Assembly: GCF_019930585.1 (NCBI RefSeq)
Contig: NZ_CP082839.1
Coordinates: 930,001 to 994,000, forward strand
Length of the DNA stretch: 64,000 bases
Origin: Sphingomonas nostoxanthinifaciens
Lineage (GTDB): Bacteria > Pseudomonadota > Alphaproteobacteria > Sphingomonadales > Sphingomonadaceae
Direction of reading: 5' to 3'
This document shows positions 47,213 through 56,074 of the stretch, piece by piece (position 1 is the stretch's first letter; each line of letters starts with the position of its first letter). Position numbers and translations under genes: made by a program. Under the pieces are notes generated by a model. That model searched no databases, had not been told where the DNA came from, and saw only the letters and a list, made by a program, of their open reading frames with translations.

Positions 47213-48313
47213 ATGAGCCCCATCGTCACGCCCGTGATCCTCTCCGGCGGATCGGGCACGCGGCTTTGGCCGCTGTCGCGCACCGGCCGTCCGAAACAAT
47301 TGTTGAGCCTGACGTCGGCCGATACCATGCTGCAATTGACCGCCAAGCGTACCGGCGGTGCCGGCTTCGCCCAACCGCTGGTGGTGGCGAACGCCGCCCA
47401 TGCCGACATGATCGAACGCCAGCTGCAGCAGGCCGGCATTTCCGACATGCGGCTGATCCTGGAGCCGGTCGGTCGCAACACCGCCCCGGCCATCGCCGCC
47501 GCCGCGCTCGCGCTGGACCGCGATGCGCTGATGCTGGTGATGCCGAGCGATCATGTGATCGACGACGTCGAGGCGTTCCGCCAGGCGGTCGCGATCGCGG
47601 TGCCGCTGGTCGCCGACGGCTGGCTCGCCACTTTGGGCATTACCCCCGACCAGCCCGAGACGGGTTATGGCTATATCAAGCGCGGCGCCGAACTGGCGCC
47701 GGGCGTGGCGCGGATCGATCGGTTCGTCGAGAAGCCCGATCGCGACACCGCCAGCGCCTATCTGGCCGAGGGCGGCTATAGCTGGAACGGCGGGATCTTC
47801 CTGTTCGGCGCGGGCGCCTATCTCGACGCGCTGGAGCGTTATGCGCCGGAGATCCTGAGTGCGGTCCGCACGTCCATGGAAAATGCCCGGCACGAAGGGT
47901 CGCGCATCTTCCCGGATCCGCACGCCTTTGCCGCCTCGCCATCGCAGGCGGTCGATTATGCGGTGATGGAGAAGACCGACAAGGCCGCGGTCGTGCCGGT
48001 GGAGATGGGCTGGTCCGACGTCGGCAGCTGGGATGCGCTCCATGCCATCTCGGTCCGCGACGAGGGCGACAATGCCCATCACGGCGAGGTGGTCGCGATC
48101 GACACCAAGGGCTGCCTGATCCGCAGCGAGGGGCCGCTGGTCGCGGCGGTCGGCGTCAAGGATCTGATCGTGATCGCGACGCCGGATGCGGTGCTGATCC
48201 TGCCGCGCGGATCGAGCCAGGATGTCAAGCGCGCGATCCAGGCGCTGGAGAAGGACGGGCACGTCACGCTTCACCGTGCGATGGAGAGCGCCACCGCGCC
48301 GATCGGCGGCTGA
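47213..48313 (+). CDS. manC: mannose-1-phosphate guanylyltransferase
   Basis: 366 residues. It makes GDP-mannose, the precursor for mannose-, fucose- and rhamnose-type sugars of exopolysaccharide or LPS. The N-terminal nucleotide motif LSGGSGTRLWPLSR, then LLEPVGRNTAPA-like ILEPVGRNTAPAIA, FVEKPD and YSWNGGIFLF are complete. It lacks the C-terminal phosphomannose isomerase domain of bifunctional AlgA-type enzymes. AGGACCAGGA lies before the ATG. No other sugar gene is adjacent. Confidence 0.94.
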   Translation: MSPIVTPVILSGGSGTRLWPLSRTGRPKQLLSLTSADTMLQLTAKRTGGAGFAQPLVVANAAHADMIERQLQQAGISDMRLILEPVGRNTAPAIAAAALALDRDALMLVMPSDHVIDDVEAFRQAVAIAVPLVADGWLATLGITPDQPETGYGYIKRGAELAPGVARIDRFVEKPDRDTASAYLAEGGYSWNGGIFLFGAGAYLDALERYAPEILSAVRTSMENARHEGSRIFPDPHAFAASPSQAVDYAVMEKTDKAAVVPVEMGWSDVGSWDALHAISVRDEGDNAHHGEVVAIDTKGCLIRSEGPLVAAVGVKDLIVIATPDAVLILPRGSSQDVKRAIQALEKDGHVTLHRAMESATAPIGG

Positions 48314-48374
48314 ACGCGTGCCGGCGGCCCGCTTGGGTGGCCCAAAACGGACCTAGTTGCGCCTTCTCTTGAGT

Positions 48375-48401
48375 TTCCTCCCCCTTAAAGTGGGGGAGGG
48401 A
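48375..48401 (+). promoter_or_regulatory. hairpin overlapping the ribosome binding site of the receiver gene
   Basis: CCTCCCCC (48377-48384) and GGGGGAGG (48392-48399) form a perfect 8-bp stem with a TTAAAGT loop, extendable by a G-T and a T-A pair. The 3' arm carries the GGAGG-like site that sits about seven bases before the ATG at 48409. It may instead serve as terminator of manC or be a dispersed repeat. Confidence 0.45.
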
Positions 48402-48408
48402 GCATCAG

Positions 48409-48798
48409 ATGGGCATACAGGCACGGATCGACAGGCCGGCACGCACGGCCCTGTCGTTAGCGACGCGCGTGTTGATCGTCGAAGATCACGCGTTGCTGGC
48501 GACGGTGGCGGCGGACATGATCGAGGATCTCGGCGGCACGATCGCGGCGGTTGCCGTGACCGTCGAGGAGGCGCTTGCCGCCTGCGCCGTCGGCGGCATC
48601 ACGATCGCGCTGCTCGATCTCGATCTGGGTGGGCATCATAGCGGGCCGGTGGCGCGGGCGCTGGTTGTGGCCGGCATACCCTTCATCGTCACCACCGGCG
48701 CCATGCAGGTGCCCGACGGGCTGGGGGAGGCCGCGGTGCTGACCAAGCCCTATGCGTTGGGTGATCTGCGCCGCGCCTTGACCGCACTCGCCGACTGA
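48409..48798 (+). CDS. stand-alone response regulator receiver domain
   Basis: 129 residues, a receiver domain only. VLIVEDHALLA holds the acidic pair, LLDLDLGG contains the likely phosphorylated aspartate near residue 71, TTGAM has the Thr, and LTKPY the conserved lysine. The N-terminal 20 residues are extra. With no output domain it would act by protein-protein contact, as CheY- or SpdR-type adaptors do. Its last 49 bases overlap the convergent DUF4893 gene. A hairpin masks its ribosome binding site. Confidence 0.9.
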   Translation: MGIQARIDRPARTALSLATRVLIVEDHALLATVAADMIEDLGGTIAAVAVTVEEALAACAVGGITIALLDLDLGGHHSGPVARALVVAGIPFIVTTGAMQVPDGLGEAAVLTKPYALGDLRRALTALAD

Positions 48799-49397
48799 TC
48801 CGGCGCCTCGGGCACCAGATCGAGGACTTCCAGCATCGACTGCCAGCGCGGCTGGGGCATTGCGAGCCGCCAGCGTTGCGGCCCGATCCGGTCCAGCAGG
48901 CCCAGGATGTTGCGGTCCGGATCGCGCCGATAGGGCATGATGTTTTCCTCGTCGCCCACCGTCATCGCGCCCAGGAACAGCTGGCGCGCCGTGTCGAGCC
49001 GATAGAGGCGGCCGTTCGGCCGCTGTGGGCCGCCGGTGACGGTCAGCATGTCGCCGGCGATCCGGCAGTGCAGTCCGTCCTGAACGATGAAATTGGGGAT
49101 TGCGCGCGCCTGTGCGCCGACCTTGACGAGGCGGCAGCGATAGGCGCCGGCCGGCGGGGGTGATCCCTCCTGCGCGGCGTCGGGCTGCAACAGCGGGCCC
49201 TCGCCGTCGATCCGCACACCTTCGCCCGCCGCGCGCGCCTTGTTGACCGCGGAAATCCACGTCACCCGCCAGTCGCGCAGCCGCGTCCGATCGCGGTCGG
49301 TGATGACCGCCCCCCATTTCAGGGGCGGCTTTGCCGCCGCCGGCTGCGCCAGCGCGATTGCGAACGGGATCAGCAGGATGGCGCGCGATCTGAACAC
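48750..49397 (-). CDS. DUF4893-like secreted protein
   Basis: 215 residues. Signal peptide SRAILLIPFAIALAQPAAA, then a domain with ITDRDRTRLRDWRVTW and PYRRDPDRNILGLLDRIGP, which fits DUF4893, a family seen mainly in sphingomonads and of unknown role. Two cysteines (YRCRL and LHCRI) may pair after export. Its 3' end overlaps the receiver gene by 49 bases. Family call from memory. Confidence 0.75.
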   Translation of the reverse strand: MFRSRAILLIPFAIALAQPAAAKPPLKWGAVITDRDRTRLRDWRVTWISAVNKARAAGEGVRIDGEGPLLQPDAAQEGSPPPAGAYRCRLVKVGAQARAIPNFIVQDGLHCRIAGDMLTVTGGPQRPNGRLYRLDTARQLFLGAMTVGDEENIMPYRRDPDRNILGLLDRIGPQRWRLAMPQPRWQSMLEVLDLVPEAPDQSASAVKARRRSPNA

Positions 49398-49443
49398 CGC
49401 CGCGCCTTAGCGCGGAGGCCGGACCGGCCGCAATGGCACAGCC

Positions 49444-50055
49444 TCAGTGCGGACCGAACGGCAACAGCATCGGCACGCGCCGGGCGTAGTCGGCATAGGC
49501 GCGGCGCCCCAGCTCGTCGGCGAGGAAACGTTCCTCCACGCGCGCCTTGAGGTGATAGCCGACGATCATCAGCACGCAGCCCGCCAGCGCGATCGGCGTT
49601 CCCTTGGCCAGCATGAGCGCGATCGCGCCGAGCAGGATGCCGGTGTAGATCGGATGGCGCACGATGGCGTAGGGGCCGCCATCGACGATGCGGTGCCCCG
49701 TCTTGCGGGTGACGTCGACCGACCACAGCCGTCCCAGCGCCACGCGCGCGCTCCACGCAAACGCCATCCCGCCCAGCGCGACCGCCACCATCACCCACCC
49801 GGCCGTGGCGGAAAGGTGCCATAGCGGCGGCAGGAAGGGTTGCCACGTCGGCCCGCGCGGGCTCGTCCTGAAGACGCCGTCGCCGAACAGCAGCAGCCAG
49901 CCGATCAGATTGACGATGCGATAGGCGGATTGCGGCCGTCCGCCCGCAGCCCGCTCGGTCCCCGCGGTCCAGCGCCACGCAGCGAGCCAGCTCACGGCCC
50001 AGGCGAGCCAGATGGCGGTCAAGGCGAGAATGGCATTCGGGGCAGACGCGGACAT
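49444..50055 (-). CDS. isoprenylcysteine methyltransferase-like membrane protein
   Basis: 203 residues with four to five hydrophobic segments. The C-terminal signature RKTGHRIVDGGPYAIVRHPIYTG, with RHP and a following EERFL segment, matches the PEMT/ICMT family of membrane methyltransferases. In bacteria these often methylate lipids or unknown small molecules. I chose the ATG at MSASAPNAI; upstream in-frame sequence is non-coding in character. Confidence 0.85.
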   Translation of the reverse strand: MSASAPNAILALTAIWLAWAVSWLAAWRWTAGTERAAGGRPQSAYRIVNLIGWLLLFGDGVFRTSPRGPTWQPFLPPLWHLSATAGWVMVAVALGGMAFAWSARVALGRLWSVDVTRKTGHRIVDGGPYAIVRHPIYTGILLGAIALMLAKGTPIALAGCVLMIVGYHLKARVEERFLADELGRRAYADYARRVPMLLPFGPH

Positions 50056-50171
50056 GGGCAACCCCGTGCTCTGGTGAATTACTGGGATAATACACTTGCG
50101 GCCGCCGGGGCGCAATGCAACGCTTTGGGCGCGGCATGCATTCAGGTCGCGGTTGCGGGAGAGGATCGGCC

Positions 50172-51068
50172 ATGCGCCTCGACGATTATCGGGAAAGCGA
50201 GAATGTCGAGCAGCAGCAGGCCGGCGGCGGCTCGGGCGGCGGCTTCGGCGGCGGCGGGCTGGGATTGCTGTTCGGGCTGGTAGGCAGCCGCTTCGGGCTG
50301 GGCGGGATCGTCGTCCTCGTCATCGGCATGATGCTGTTCGGCATGAACCCGCTGTCGCTGCTCGGCGGTGGTCAGCCGGCGCAGCAGCAGGTGCGCACGA
50401 CCGGCCAGACGCCGGCGCAGGTCTGCGCGGCCGATCCCGCGCACCGTTTCTCCTGCCGCGTGCTCGCCAGCACCGAGGATACGTGGGGTGCGATCTTCCA
50501 GGCGAGCGGCCAGCGTTACACGCCGACCACGCTCAGTTTCTATTCGCAGAACGGCGTGTCGGGCTGCGGCGCGGCGCAGTCAGCGATGGGGCCGTTCTAC
50601 TGCCCGACCGACAAGAAGGTTTATCTCGACACCAGCTTCTTCCACGAGCTGACCAACCGCTTCCACGCCGGCGGCGATTTCGCGCAGGCCTATGTGATCG
50701 CGCACGAGGTGGGCCACCACGTGCAGGATCTGACCGGCATCGCCGACAAGGTGCGGCAGGGCCAGCAGAGCGGCGACGAGGCGCACGCCAATGCGCTGCA
50801 GGTGCGGATGGAACTGCAGGCGGATTGCTATGCCGGCGTCTGGGCCCAGCATAATCGCGATCGGCTCGATCCCGGCGACGTCGAAGAAGGGCTGCGCGCC
50901 GCCAACGCGATCGGCGACGACACGCTGCAGAAGTCGGCCGGGCGCGTGCCGGTGCCCGACAGCTTCACCCACGGCACCTCGGCCGAACGCGTCGCGTGGC
51001 TGCGGCGCGGGATCGACAGCGGCGACGTCGCTCAGTGTGACACGTTCAGCGGATCGATCGACCGCTAG
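50172..51068 (+). CDS. YpfJ-like neutral zinc metallopeptidase
   Basis: 298 residues. A Gln/Gly-rich N-terminus (QQQAGGGSGGGFGGGGLG), one membrane segment, then a periplasmic domain with the zinc motif HEVGHH at about residue 178 and a late ELQADCYAGVWA, the third zinc ligand block. This arrangement is that of the YpfJ/KPN_02809 neutral zinc metallopeptidases. Its substrate is unknown. It converges on murA with 14 bases between the stop codons. Confidence 0.93.
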   Translation: MRLDDYRESENVEQQQAGGGSGGGFGGGGLGLLFGLVGSRFGLGGIVVLVIGMMLFGMNPLSLLGGGQPAQQQVRTTGQTPAQVCAADPAHRFSCRVLASTEDTWGAIFQASGQRYTPTTLSFYSQNGVSGCGAAQSAMGPFYCPTDKKVYLDTSFFHELTNRFHAGGDFAQAYVIAHEVGHHVQDLTGIADKVRQGQQSGDEAHANALQVRMELQADCYAGVWAQHNRDRLDPGDVEEGLRAANAIGDDTLQKSAGRVPVPDSFTHGTSAERVAWLRRGIDSGDVAQCDTFSGSIDR

Positions 51069-51082
51069 ACGCGGTCGCGACG

Positions 51083-52369
51083 TCAGTCGCCGCCGGTGCG
51101 CTCAATATCGGCGCCGACTGCCGAGAGTTTGTCTTCCAGCCGCTCATAGCCGCGGTCGAGATGGTAGATGCGCAGCACCTGCGTCTCGCCCTCGGCCGCG
51201 AGCCCGGCCAGGACGAGGCTCATCGAGGCGCGCAGGTCGGTCGCCATCACCGGCGCGCCGGTCAGCCGCGCCACGCCCGTCACGGTCGCGGTGCGCCCGT
51301 GCACCTGAATGTCGGCGCCCATCCGCGCGAGTTCGGGGACGTGCATATAGCGATTCTCGAAGATCGTCTCGGTCAGCACGCTCGTGCCCTCCGCCAGCGC
51401 CAGCATCGCCATGAACTGCGCCTGCATGTCGGTGGGGAAAGCGGGGAAGGGGGCGGTCGACAGCGTCAGCGGCCGGAGCGGGCCGTCGGCGCGGACCCGA
51501 ATGCCGTCGGCTTCAACCGTGACGGTCAGGCCGGCTTCGGTGAGGCCGTCGAGGATCGCCGTCATCGCACCGGCATCCGCGCCCTCCAGCAGCAGGTCGC
51601 CGCCGGTGATCGCGGCCGCGCAGGCATAGCTGCCGGCCTCGATCCGGTCGGGCATGATCCGATGCTCGGCAGCGTGCAGCCGGTCGCGGCCCTGAATCAC
51701 CAGCCGGTCGCCGCCGACGCCATCGATCTCGGCGCCCATCGCGATCAGGCAGTGGCACAGATCGGTGATTTCGGGCTCCCGCGCGGCATTCTCGATCACC
51801 GTTTCGCCGCGCGCGAGCGCGGCCGCCATCAGCACATTCTCGGTCGCGCCGACCGAGACGATCGGAAAGGTCACCCGGCCGCCGCGCAGGCCGCCGGCCG
51901 GCGCGTGCGCGCGGACATAGCCGGCGGTCAGCTCGATCTCCGCGCCCAGCGCTTCCATCGCGCGCAGGTGCAGGTCGATCGGGCGGTTGCCGATCGCGCA
52001 GCCGCCCGGCAGCGACACCGTCGCCTCGCCTTCACGCGCCAGCAGCGGCCCCAGCACCAGGATCGAGGCGCGCATGCGGCGGACGATGTCATAGGGTGCG
52101 GTGGTCGAGGCGATGCGCTCGGCGGTCAGCGTCATGCGGCGGCCGAAATCGGTGCCGTTGCGCGCGCCGGCGATCGTCGTCGCCACGCCAAGCTCGTTCA
52201 TCAGGTGGCCGAAACCATCGACATCGGCGAGGCGCGGCAGGTTCGTCAGCGTCAGCGGTTCGTCGGTCAGCAACGCACACGGAAGCAAGGTGAGGGCGGC
52301 ATTCTTGGCGCCCGAAATGGGCACACGGCCCTCCAGGCGGCGACCGCCACGAATGATGATCCTGTCCAT
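51083..52369 (-). CDS. murA: UDP-N-acetylglucosamine 1-carboxyvinyltransferase
   Basis: 428 residues. First committed step of peptidoglycan synthesis, adding enolpyruvate to UDP-GlcNAc. The catalytic cysteine is C124 in [11 protein letters not shown], so the enzyme should be fosfomycin-sensitive. [17 protein letters not shown] and the SGAKNAAL block are typical. Divergent from the Crp/Fnr regulator. Confidence 0.97.
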   Translation of the reverse strand: MDRIIIRGGRRLEGRVPISGAKNAALTLLPCALLTDEPLTLTNLPRLADVDGFGHLMNELGVATTIAGARNGTDFGRRMTLTAERIASTTAPYDIVRRMRASILVLGPLLAREGEATVSLPGGCAIGNRPIDLHLRAMEALGAEIELTAGYVRAHAPAGGLRGGRVTFPIVSVGATENVLMAAALARGETVIENAAREPEITDLCHCLIAMGAEIDGVGGDRLVIQGRDRLHAAEHRIMPDRIEAGSYACAAAITGGDLLLEGADAGAMTAILDGLTEAGLTVTVEADGIRVRADGPLRPLTLSTAPFPAFPTDMQAQFMAMLALAEGTSVLTETIFENRYMHVPELARMGADIQVHGRTATVTGVARLTGAPVMATDLRASMSLVLAGLAAEGETQVLRIYHLDRGYERLEDKLSAVGADIERTGGD

Positions 52370-52439
52370 CAGCCGGCTTTATCGACTGCGCACACGCATG
52401 CAAGCCGGCTCCCTGTTTCGCCATCGGCTCGGTGCGGAG

Positions 52440-52453
52440 TTGACCGATGTTAA
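52440..52453 (+). promoter_or_regulatory. Fnr/FixK-like box upstream of Crp/Fnr gene
   Basis: TTGAC-CGAT-GTTAA differs at one position from the FixK/Fnr consensus TTGAC-N4-GTCAA. It lies 56 bases before the start of the Crp/Fnr-family gene, a plausible autoregulation site. Two copies of the palindrome AGCCGGCT (52371-52378 and 52403-52410) stand in the same region, nearer murA. Confidence 0.3.
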
Positions 52454-52508
52454 AGCGGCCATGCCGATGGCCCGTCTAGTAAGCGGGCCAGGGGGGACGG
52501 CCTGTTTC

Positions 52509-53243
52509 ATGGGCGAAACTATTCTGATTGAACATTTTAATCGCCACGTCGCGCTGACGGAGGCGGAGCGTGAAGCCATTGCCCAGGTGGTGACGAGCGA
52601 GCGTCATTGTCGCCGGGGATCCGTGCTGCGCGCCGAACATGGTGCGCCGGGAGACATATTGCTCGTGCGGAGCGGCTGGCTGTTCAGCTCGGCACTGCTC
52701 GAGGATGGCCGGCGACAGATCATTCGTCTGCTGTTCAAGGGCGATCTGCTGGGTCTCGACGGGCTTGCCTTCACCGAGGCGTCGGACGCGACCACGGCGC
52801 TGACCGATGCGCATGTCCTGGTGATCGACCGATATGCGCTGGGTGCGCTGTTCGCACGCCACGCCCGACTGGCTGCCGTCTTGTTCGCCACGCAGCAGAT
52901 CGATCGCGTCGCGCTCACCGATCGGCTGATCTCGCTCGGGCGCAGTTCGGCGCGCGGGCGGGTGGCGGCGTTGCTGCTGTGGATCGCGGAGCGTCTCGGC
53001 GCAGCCGGTGAGGATATCGCCGACGGCTTCGCGCTGCCGATGACGCAGGAGGAGATTGGCGACACGACCGGCCTTACGGCGGTCCACGTCAATCGCACGA
53101 TGCGCGTGCTGGTCGAGCAGGGGCTGATCCAGCGGGGGGCCGGCACGATGCGCATTCTAGAACCGGAAAAGCTCGCCCGCGTCGCCAATCACATGGCGCG
53201 CGTGGAGAAGCTCGATCTCAGCTGGCTGCCGGCCGCGCAATAG
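52509..53243 (+). CDS. Crp/Fnr family transcription regulator
   Basis: 244 residues. N-terminal cyclic-nucleotide-type beta-barrel (GDILLVRSGWLFSSALLEDG), dimer helix, and a winged helix-turn-helix MTQEEIGDTTGLTAVHVNRT. There is no N-terminal cysteine cluster, so it is not an oxygen-sensing Fnr; it resembles FixK or other Crp/Fnr subgroups whose ligand is unknown. The start at MGETILIEHF is chosen; upstream in-frame sequence is the murA promoter region. Confidence 0.93.
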   Translation: MGETILIEHFNRHVALTEAEREAIAQVVTSERHCRRGSVLRAEHGAPGDILLVRSGWLFSSALLEDGRRQIIRLLFKGDLLGLDGLAFTEASDATTALTDAHVLVIDRYALGALFARHARLAAVLFATQQIDRVALTDRLISLGRSSARGRVAALLLWIAERLGAAGEDIADGFALPMTQEEIGDTTGLTAVHVNRTMRVLVEQGLIQRGAGTMRILEPEKLARVANHMARVEKLDLSWLPAAQ

Positions 53244-53292
53244 AGTGCGGCAGAGTGCGGCGGCTGGCGGACCCATCAGGCCAGGCCTGCGC

Positions 53293-53649
53293 TCAGGCCT
53301 TTTCCATCGTGCACTGGAGCGGATGCTGATTTTCGCGGGCGAAGTCGGTCACCTGCGACACCTTGGTCTCGGCGACCTCGTAGGTGAAGATGCCGCACAC
53401 GCCGACGCCCTTCTGGTGGACGTGGAGCATGACGCGCGTCGCATCCTCGATCCCCATCCGGAAAAAACGCTGCAGGCAAAGGACGACAAACTCCATCGGA
53501 GTATAATCGTCGTTCAGCATCAGCACCTTGTAGAGCGATGGCTGCTTGGTGCGGGTGCGCGTGCGGGTGGCGACGCCCACGCCGGTGCCCTCGTCGCCCG
53601 TATCCTTGCGGACGGCCATCATCGGGCGATTTACGTTCAGGTCTGTCAT
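53293..53649 (-). CDS. clpS: ATP-dependent Clp protease adaptor ClpS
   Basis: 118 residues. ClpS delivers N-end-rule substrates to ClpAP. Core blocks: [19 protein letters not shown] (the substrate-binding Asn-Asp pair), [19 protein letters not shown] and [13 protein letters not shown]. The start at MTDLNVNRP is chosen. clpA, often the next gene, is not here: downstream lies the Crp/Fnr gene on the other strand. Confidence 0.96.
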   Translation of the reverse strand: MTDLNVNRPMMAVRKDTGDEGTGVGVATRTRTRTKQPSLYKVLMLNDDYTPMEFVVLCLQRFFRMGIEDATRVMLHVHQKGVGVCGIFTYEVAETKVSQVTDFARENQHPLQCTMEKA

Positions 53650-53744
53650 GGCTGGATGTGAACGATATGGCATCGCCCGGCGCTGCGGCAAGGGGCTATC
53701 GAGGTTAAGCGCCAAGCTGGTGCAAGACGGGGGCACAAACGCAA

Positions 53745-53772
53745 ACGGCCGCCCCCCGAAGGGAGCGGCCGT
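53745..53772 (-). terminator. terminator-like hairpin after phasin gene
   Basis: ACGGCCGC (53745-53752) and GCGGCCGT (53765-53772) form an 8-bp stem, with three further G-C pairs inside. On the minus strand a T-rich run (TTTGCGTTTGTG) follows. It should end the phasin message. Confidence 0.65.
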
Positions 53773-53803
53773 CGACGGTCCGGTCAGAGCGCCAGAAGGG
53801 CGA

Positions 53804-54541
53804 TCAGAGCGTGGTCGACTTGATCTTCTCGGCGGCCACCGCATAGCGGGTCGAGATCGGCTGGGCGATGTCGCTCATCACCTTGAGCAGCGATTCGCTC
53901 AGCTTCGAGGCTTCGGCAACCGCGCTGTCGAATGACGCCTTGGCGTACTCGCTCTGCAGCTGGAACAGCTCAGTCGGCGACTTGACGCTGGCGAAGCTCT
54001 TGAACGCGGCGCTCGCGGTCTCGAAGCTCTTCTTGCCATATTCGGCGGCTTCCTGGCCGAGCGACTCGCCTGCCTTGGCGGCGACGCGCGCCGAGGTCAT
54101 CAGCGCCTCGACGTTGCCGCGGGTGAATTCGACCATCTCTTCGCTGATCTTCGTCGACTTCTCGAACGCGGTCTTCATGCGTGCCGAGGCATCGCCGAAC
54201 ATTGCCTGCGCCTTTTCGGCGGCGGCGGCGGGAGACGAGGGGGGAGCGATCGTAGCCATGGGCTCACTTTCCTTGATGGGCACGGTCGTCGCCGCCGGGC
54301 CTGGATTGCTATCGTCTTCGATGGCCGGCGACGTCACGGCCTCAACCTGGTGGGGAACATACGCGGGGGGAACTGGAACTGCGGGCGCCGGATCGGCCGC
54401 TGCCTTGCGCACCGGCTTCGCCTTGACGATCGGCGCGGCGGCGGGAACGTCAATGGCTCCGTCAACCGGCGACTGAACGGATTCGGGATTTTTGCGGGGG
54501 CGGCCAGGACGGCGCTTCGGAAGTTCGCCGATGTCGGTCAT
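53804..54541 (-). CDS. phasin-family protein with AT-hook-like N-terminus
   Basis: 245 residues. The C-terminal 130 or so form the amphipathic helices of a phasin ([20 protein letters not shown], then [20 protein letters not shown]), which coats polyhydroxyalkanoate granules. The N-terminus KRRPGRPRK (residues 9-17) is an AT-hook-like DNA-binding core, followed by a Pro/Ala/Val-rich linker. A phasin that also touches the nucleoid could help share out granules at division, as PhaF and PhaM do elsewhere. No PHA synthase gene is adjacent. A hairpin terminator follows. Confidence 0.88.
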   Translation of the reverse strand: MTDIGELPKRRPGRPRKNPESVQSPVDGAIDVPAAAPIVKAKPVRKAAADPAPAVPVPPAYVPHQVEAVTSPAIEDDSNPGPAATTVPIKESEPMATIAPPSSPAAAAEKAQAMFGDASARMKTAFEKSTKISEEMVEFTRGNVEALMTSARVAAKAGESLGQEAAEYGKKSFETASAAFKSFASVKSPTELFQLQSEYAKASFDSAVAEASKLSESLLKVMSDIAQPISTRYAVAAEKIKSTTL

Positions 54542-54627
54542 CGTCCTTATCCGCTCCTACTTTGTTGCGGCGCACAATAACGCATCCGCCGAGTCGGCGC
54601 AACACTTTTTGTGCAGTGCAACAAAAG

Positions 54628-55302
54628 TCAGAAATCGACCTTGTCGTAATGATCGGGCGGGGCGATCACCTCCATCCGCTCCGACAGAAGCGGGCGGAAG
54701 CTCGGCCGGCTTTTCATTCCCGCATACCAGTGGCGCGTGCGCTCGTGCCCGCGCCAGTCGATGCCGCCCAGATAATCGGCGACCGAAATGTGGGCGGCCG
54801 CCGCAAGATCGGCGAGACTGAACAACGGGCCGCCGATCCAGCGGCGATGATCGAGCAGCCAGTCGACATAATCGAGATGGCTGTTGGCGAGCCGCATCGC
54901 CTCGCGCAGCATCTTGGCATCGGGCGAGATGCGATGGACGAGGCGCTTCTCCATCCGCTCGTACATCAATGGCCGGCCGACCTCGTCGTGAAACTTCAGA
55001 TCGAACCACGCCACCAGCCGGCGCACCTCGGCACGGTTGGCGGCGGTGCCCGGCAGCATGATCGCCCGATCGACCGTCTCTTCCAGATAATCGCAGATCG
55101 CGGTGGAATCGATCAGCACCAGATTCTGCGCGCGATCGACCAGCACCGGCGTCTGGCCGGTCGGATTCATGTCGACAAACTCGTCGCGCTGTTCCCACGG
55201 CGATTCGCGCACCAGCTCGGCGCCTTCGCCTTTCTCGCCCATCAGCAGGCGGACCTTGCGGGAATAAGGACAGAGCGGGAATTGATAGAGCTGCCAGGAC
55301 AT
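54628..55302 (-). CDS. glutathione S-transferase family protein
   Basis: 224 residues. Thioredoxin-fold N-terminal domain (LYQFPLCPYSRKVRLLMGEK, VDMNPTGQTPVLVD, IDSTAICDYLEE) and a helical C-terminal domain. The CPYS motif resembles the cysteine-type active site of beta- and omega-like GSTs. Soluble; substrate unknown. Upstream of it, divergent, is the fasciclin gene. Confidence 0.9.
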   Translation of the reverse strand: MSWQLYQFPLCPYSRKVRLLMGEKGEGAELVRESPWEQRDEFVDMNPTGQTPVLVDRAQNLVLIDSTAICDYLEETVDRAIMLPGTAANRAEVRRLVAWFDLKFHDEVGRPLMYERMEKRLVHRISPDAKMLREAMRLANSHLDYVDWLLDHRRWIGGPLFSLADLAAAAHISVADYLGGIDWRGHERTRHWYAGMKSRPSFRPLLSERMEVIAPPDHYDKVDF

Positions 55303-55427
55303 TGACGGATGCTTATCGCGCGCGGCGCGTCATGTCAGTCGGCGCGTCACCAAAATTTCGCGCGGCGGCATCCGCAGCCCATGCGGCGTCGTACCTGGGT
55401 CGTCCGTCCGGGACGACAGGAGAGACC

Positions 55428-55979
55428 ATGATGATGAAAAGCCCGCTTCGCGCGACGATGCTCGCGATCGCCTGCGCCACGCTCGCCCCCGTCGCGGTCG
55501 CCAACCCCATGGTCGGCGGCGCGGCGATGTATCCGACCAAGACGATCGTCGACAATGCGGTCAATTCGAAGGATCACACCACGCTCGTGGCGGCGGTCAA
55601 GGCGGCGGGGCTGGTGGACACCTTGTCGGGGCCGGGCCCGTTCACCGTCTTCGCGCCGACCAACGAGGCGTTCGCCAAGCTGCCGGCGGGTACGGTCGAC
55701 ACGCTGGTGAAGCCCGAGAACAAGGACATGCTCACCAAGATCCTGACCTATCACGTGGTTTCGGGCCGGATGACGGGCAAGGACATCGCCGCGGCGATCA
55801 AGGCGGGTAGTGGCAAGGCGACCCTCACCACGGTCGAGGGTGAGCCGCTCACCGCCAGCATGATGGGCGGCAAGCTGATGCTCACCGACGCAAAGGGCGG
55901 CATGTCGACGGTCACGATCAAGGACGTGATGCAGTCGAACGGCGTGATCCACGTCGTCGACACCGTGCTGATGCCGTAA
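55428..55979 (+). CDS. fasciclin domain secreted protein
   Basis: 183 residues. Signal peptide (LRATMLAIACATLAPVAVA) then a single FAS1 domain with TLVAAVKAAGLVDTLSGPGP, FTVFAPTNEAFAKLP, YHVVSGRM and a final NGVIHVVDTVLMP. FAS1 domains mediate adhesion or binding at the cell surface. Three ATG codons stand in a row at the start; AGGAGAG lies just upstream. A GNRA-loop terminator follows. Confidence 0.95.
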   Translation: MMMKSPLRATMLAIACATLAPVAVANPMVGGAAMYPTKTIVDNAVNSKDHTTLVAAVKAAGLVDTLSGPGPFTVFAPTNEAFAKLPAGTVDTLVKPENKDMLTKILTYHVVSGRMTGKDIAAAIKAGSGKATLTTVEGEPLTASMMGGKLMLTDAKGGMSTVTIKDVMQSNGVIHVVDTVLMP

Positions 55980-56005
55980 CCCCCCCAACGGTATCGCACG
56001 ATGGG

Positions 56006-56033
56006 CGGGCCGGGGGAGCGATCCTCCGGCCCG
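56006..56033 (+). terminator. terminator hairpin after fasciclin gene
   Basis: A 12-bp stem, 56006-56017 with 56022-56033 (one G-T pair), closed by a GCGA tetraloop and followed by TTTGCCG. It lies 27 bases after the fasciclin stop codon and just before the end of gltB, so it may serve both genes. Confidence 0.65.
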
Positions 56034-56074
56034 TTTGCCGTTCGGTTGTCAGACGATGCCGGCCGACCGCAGGA

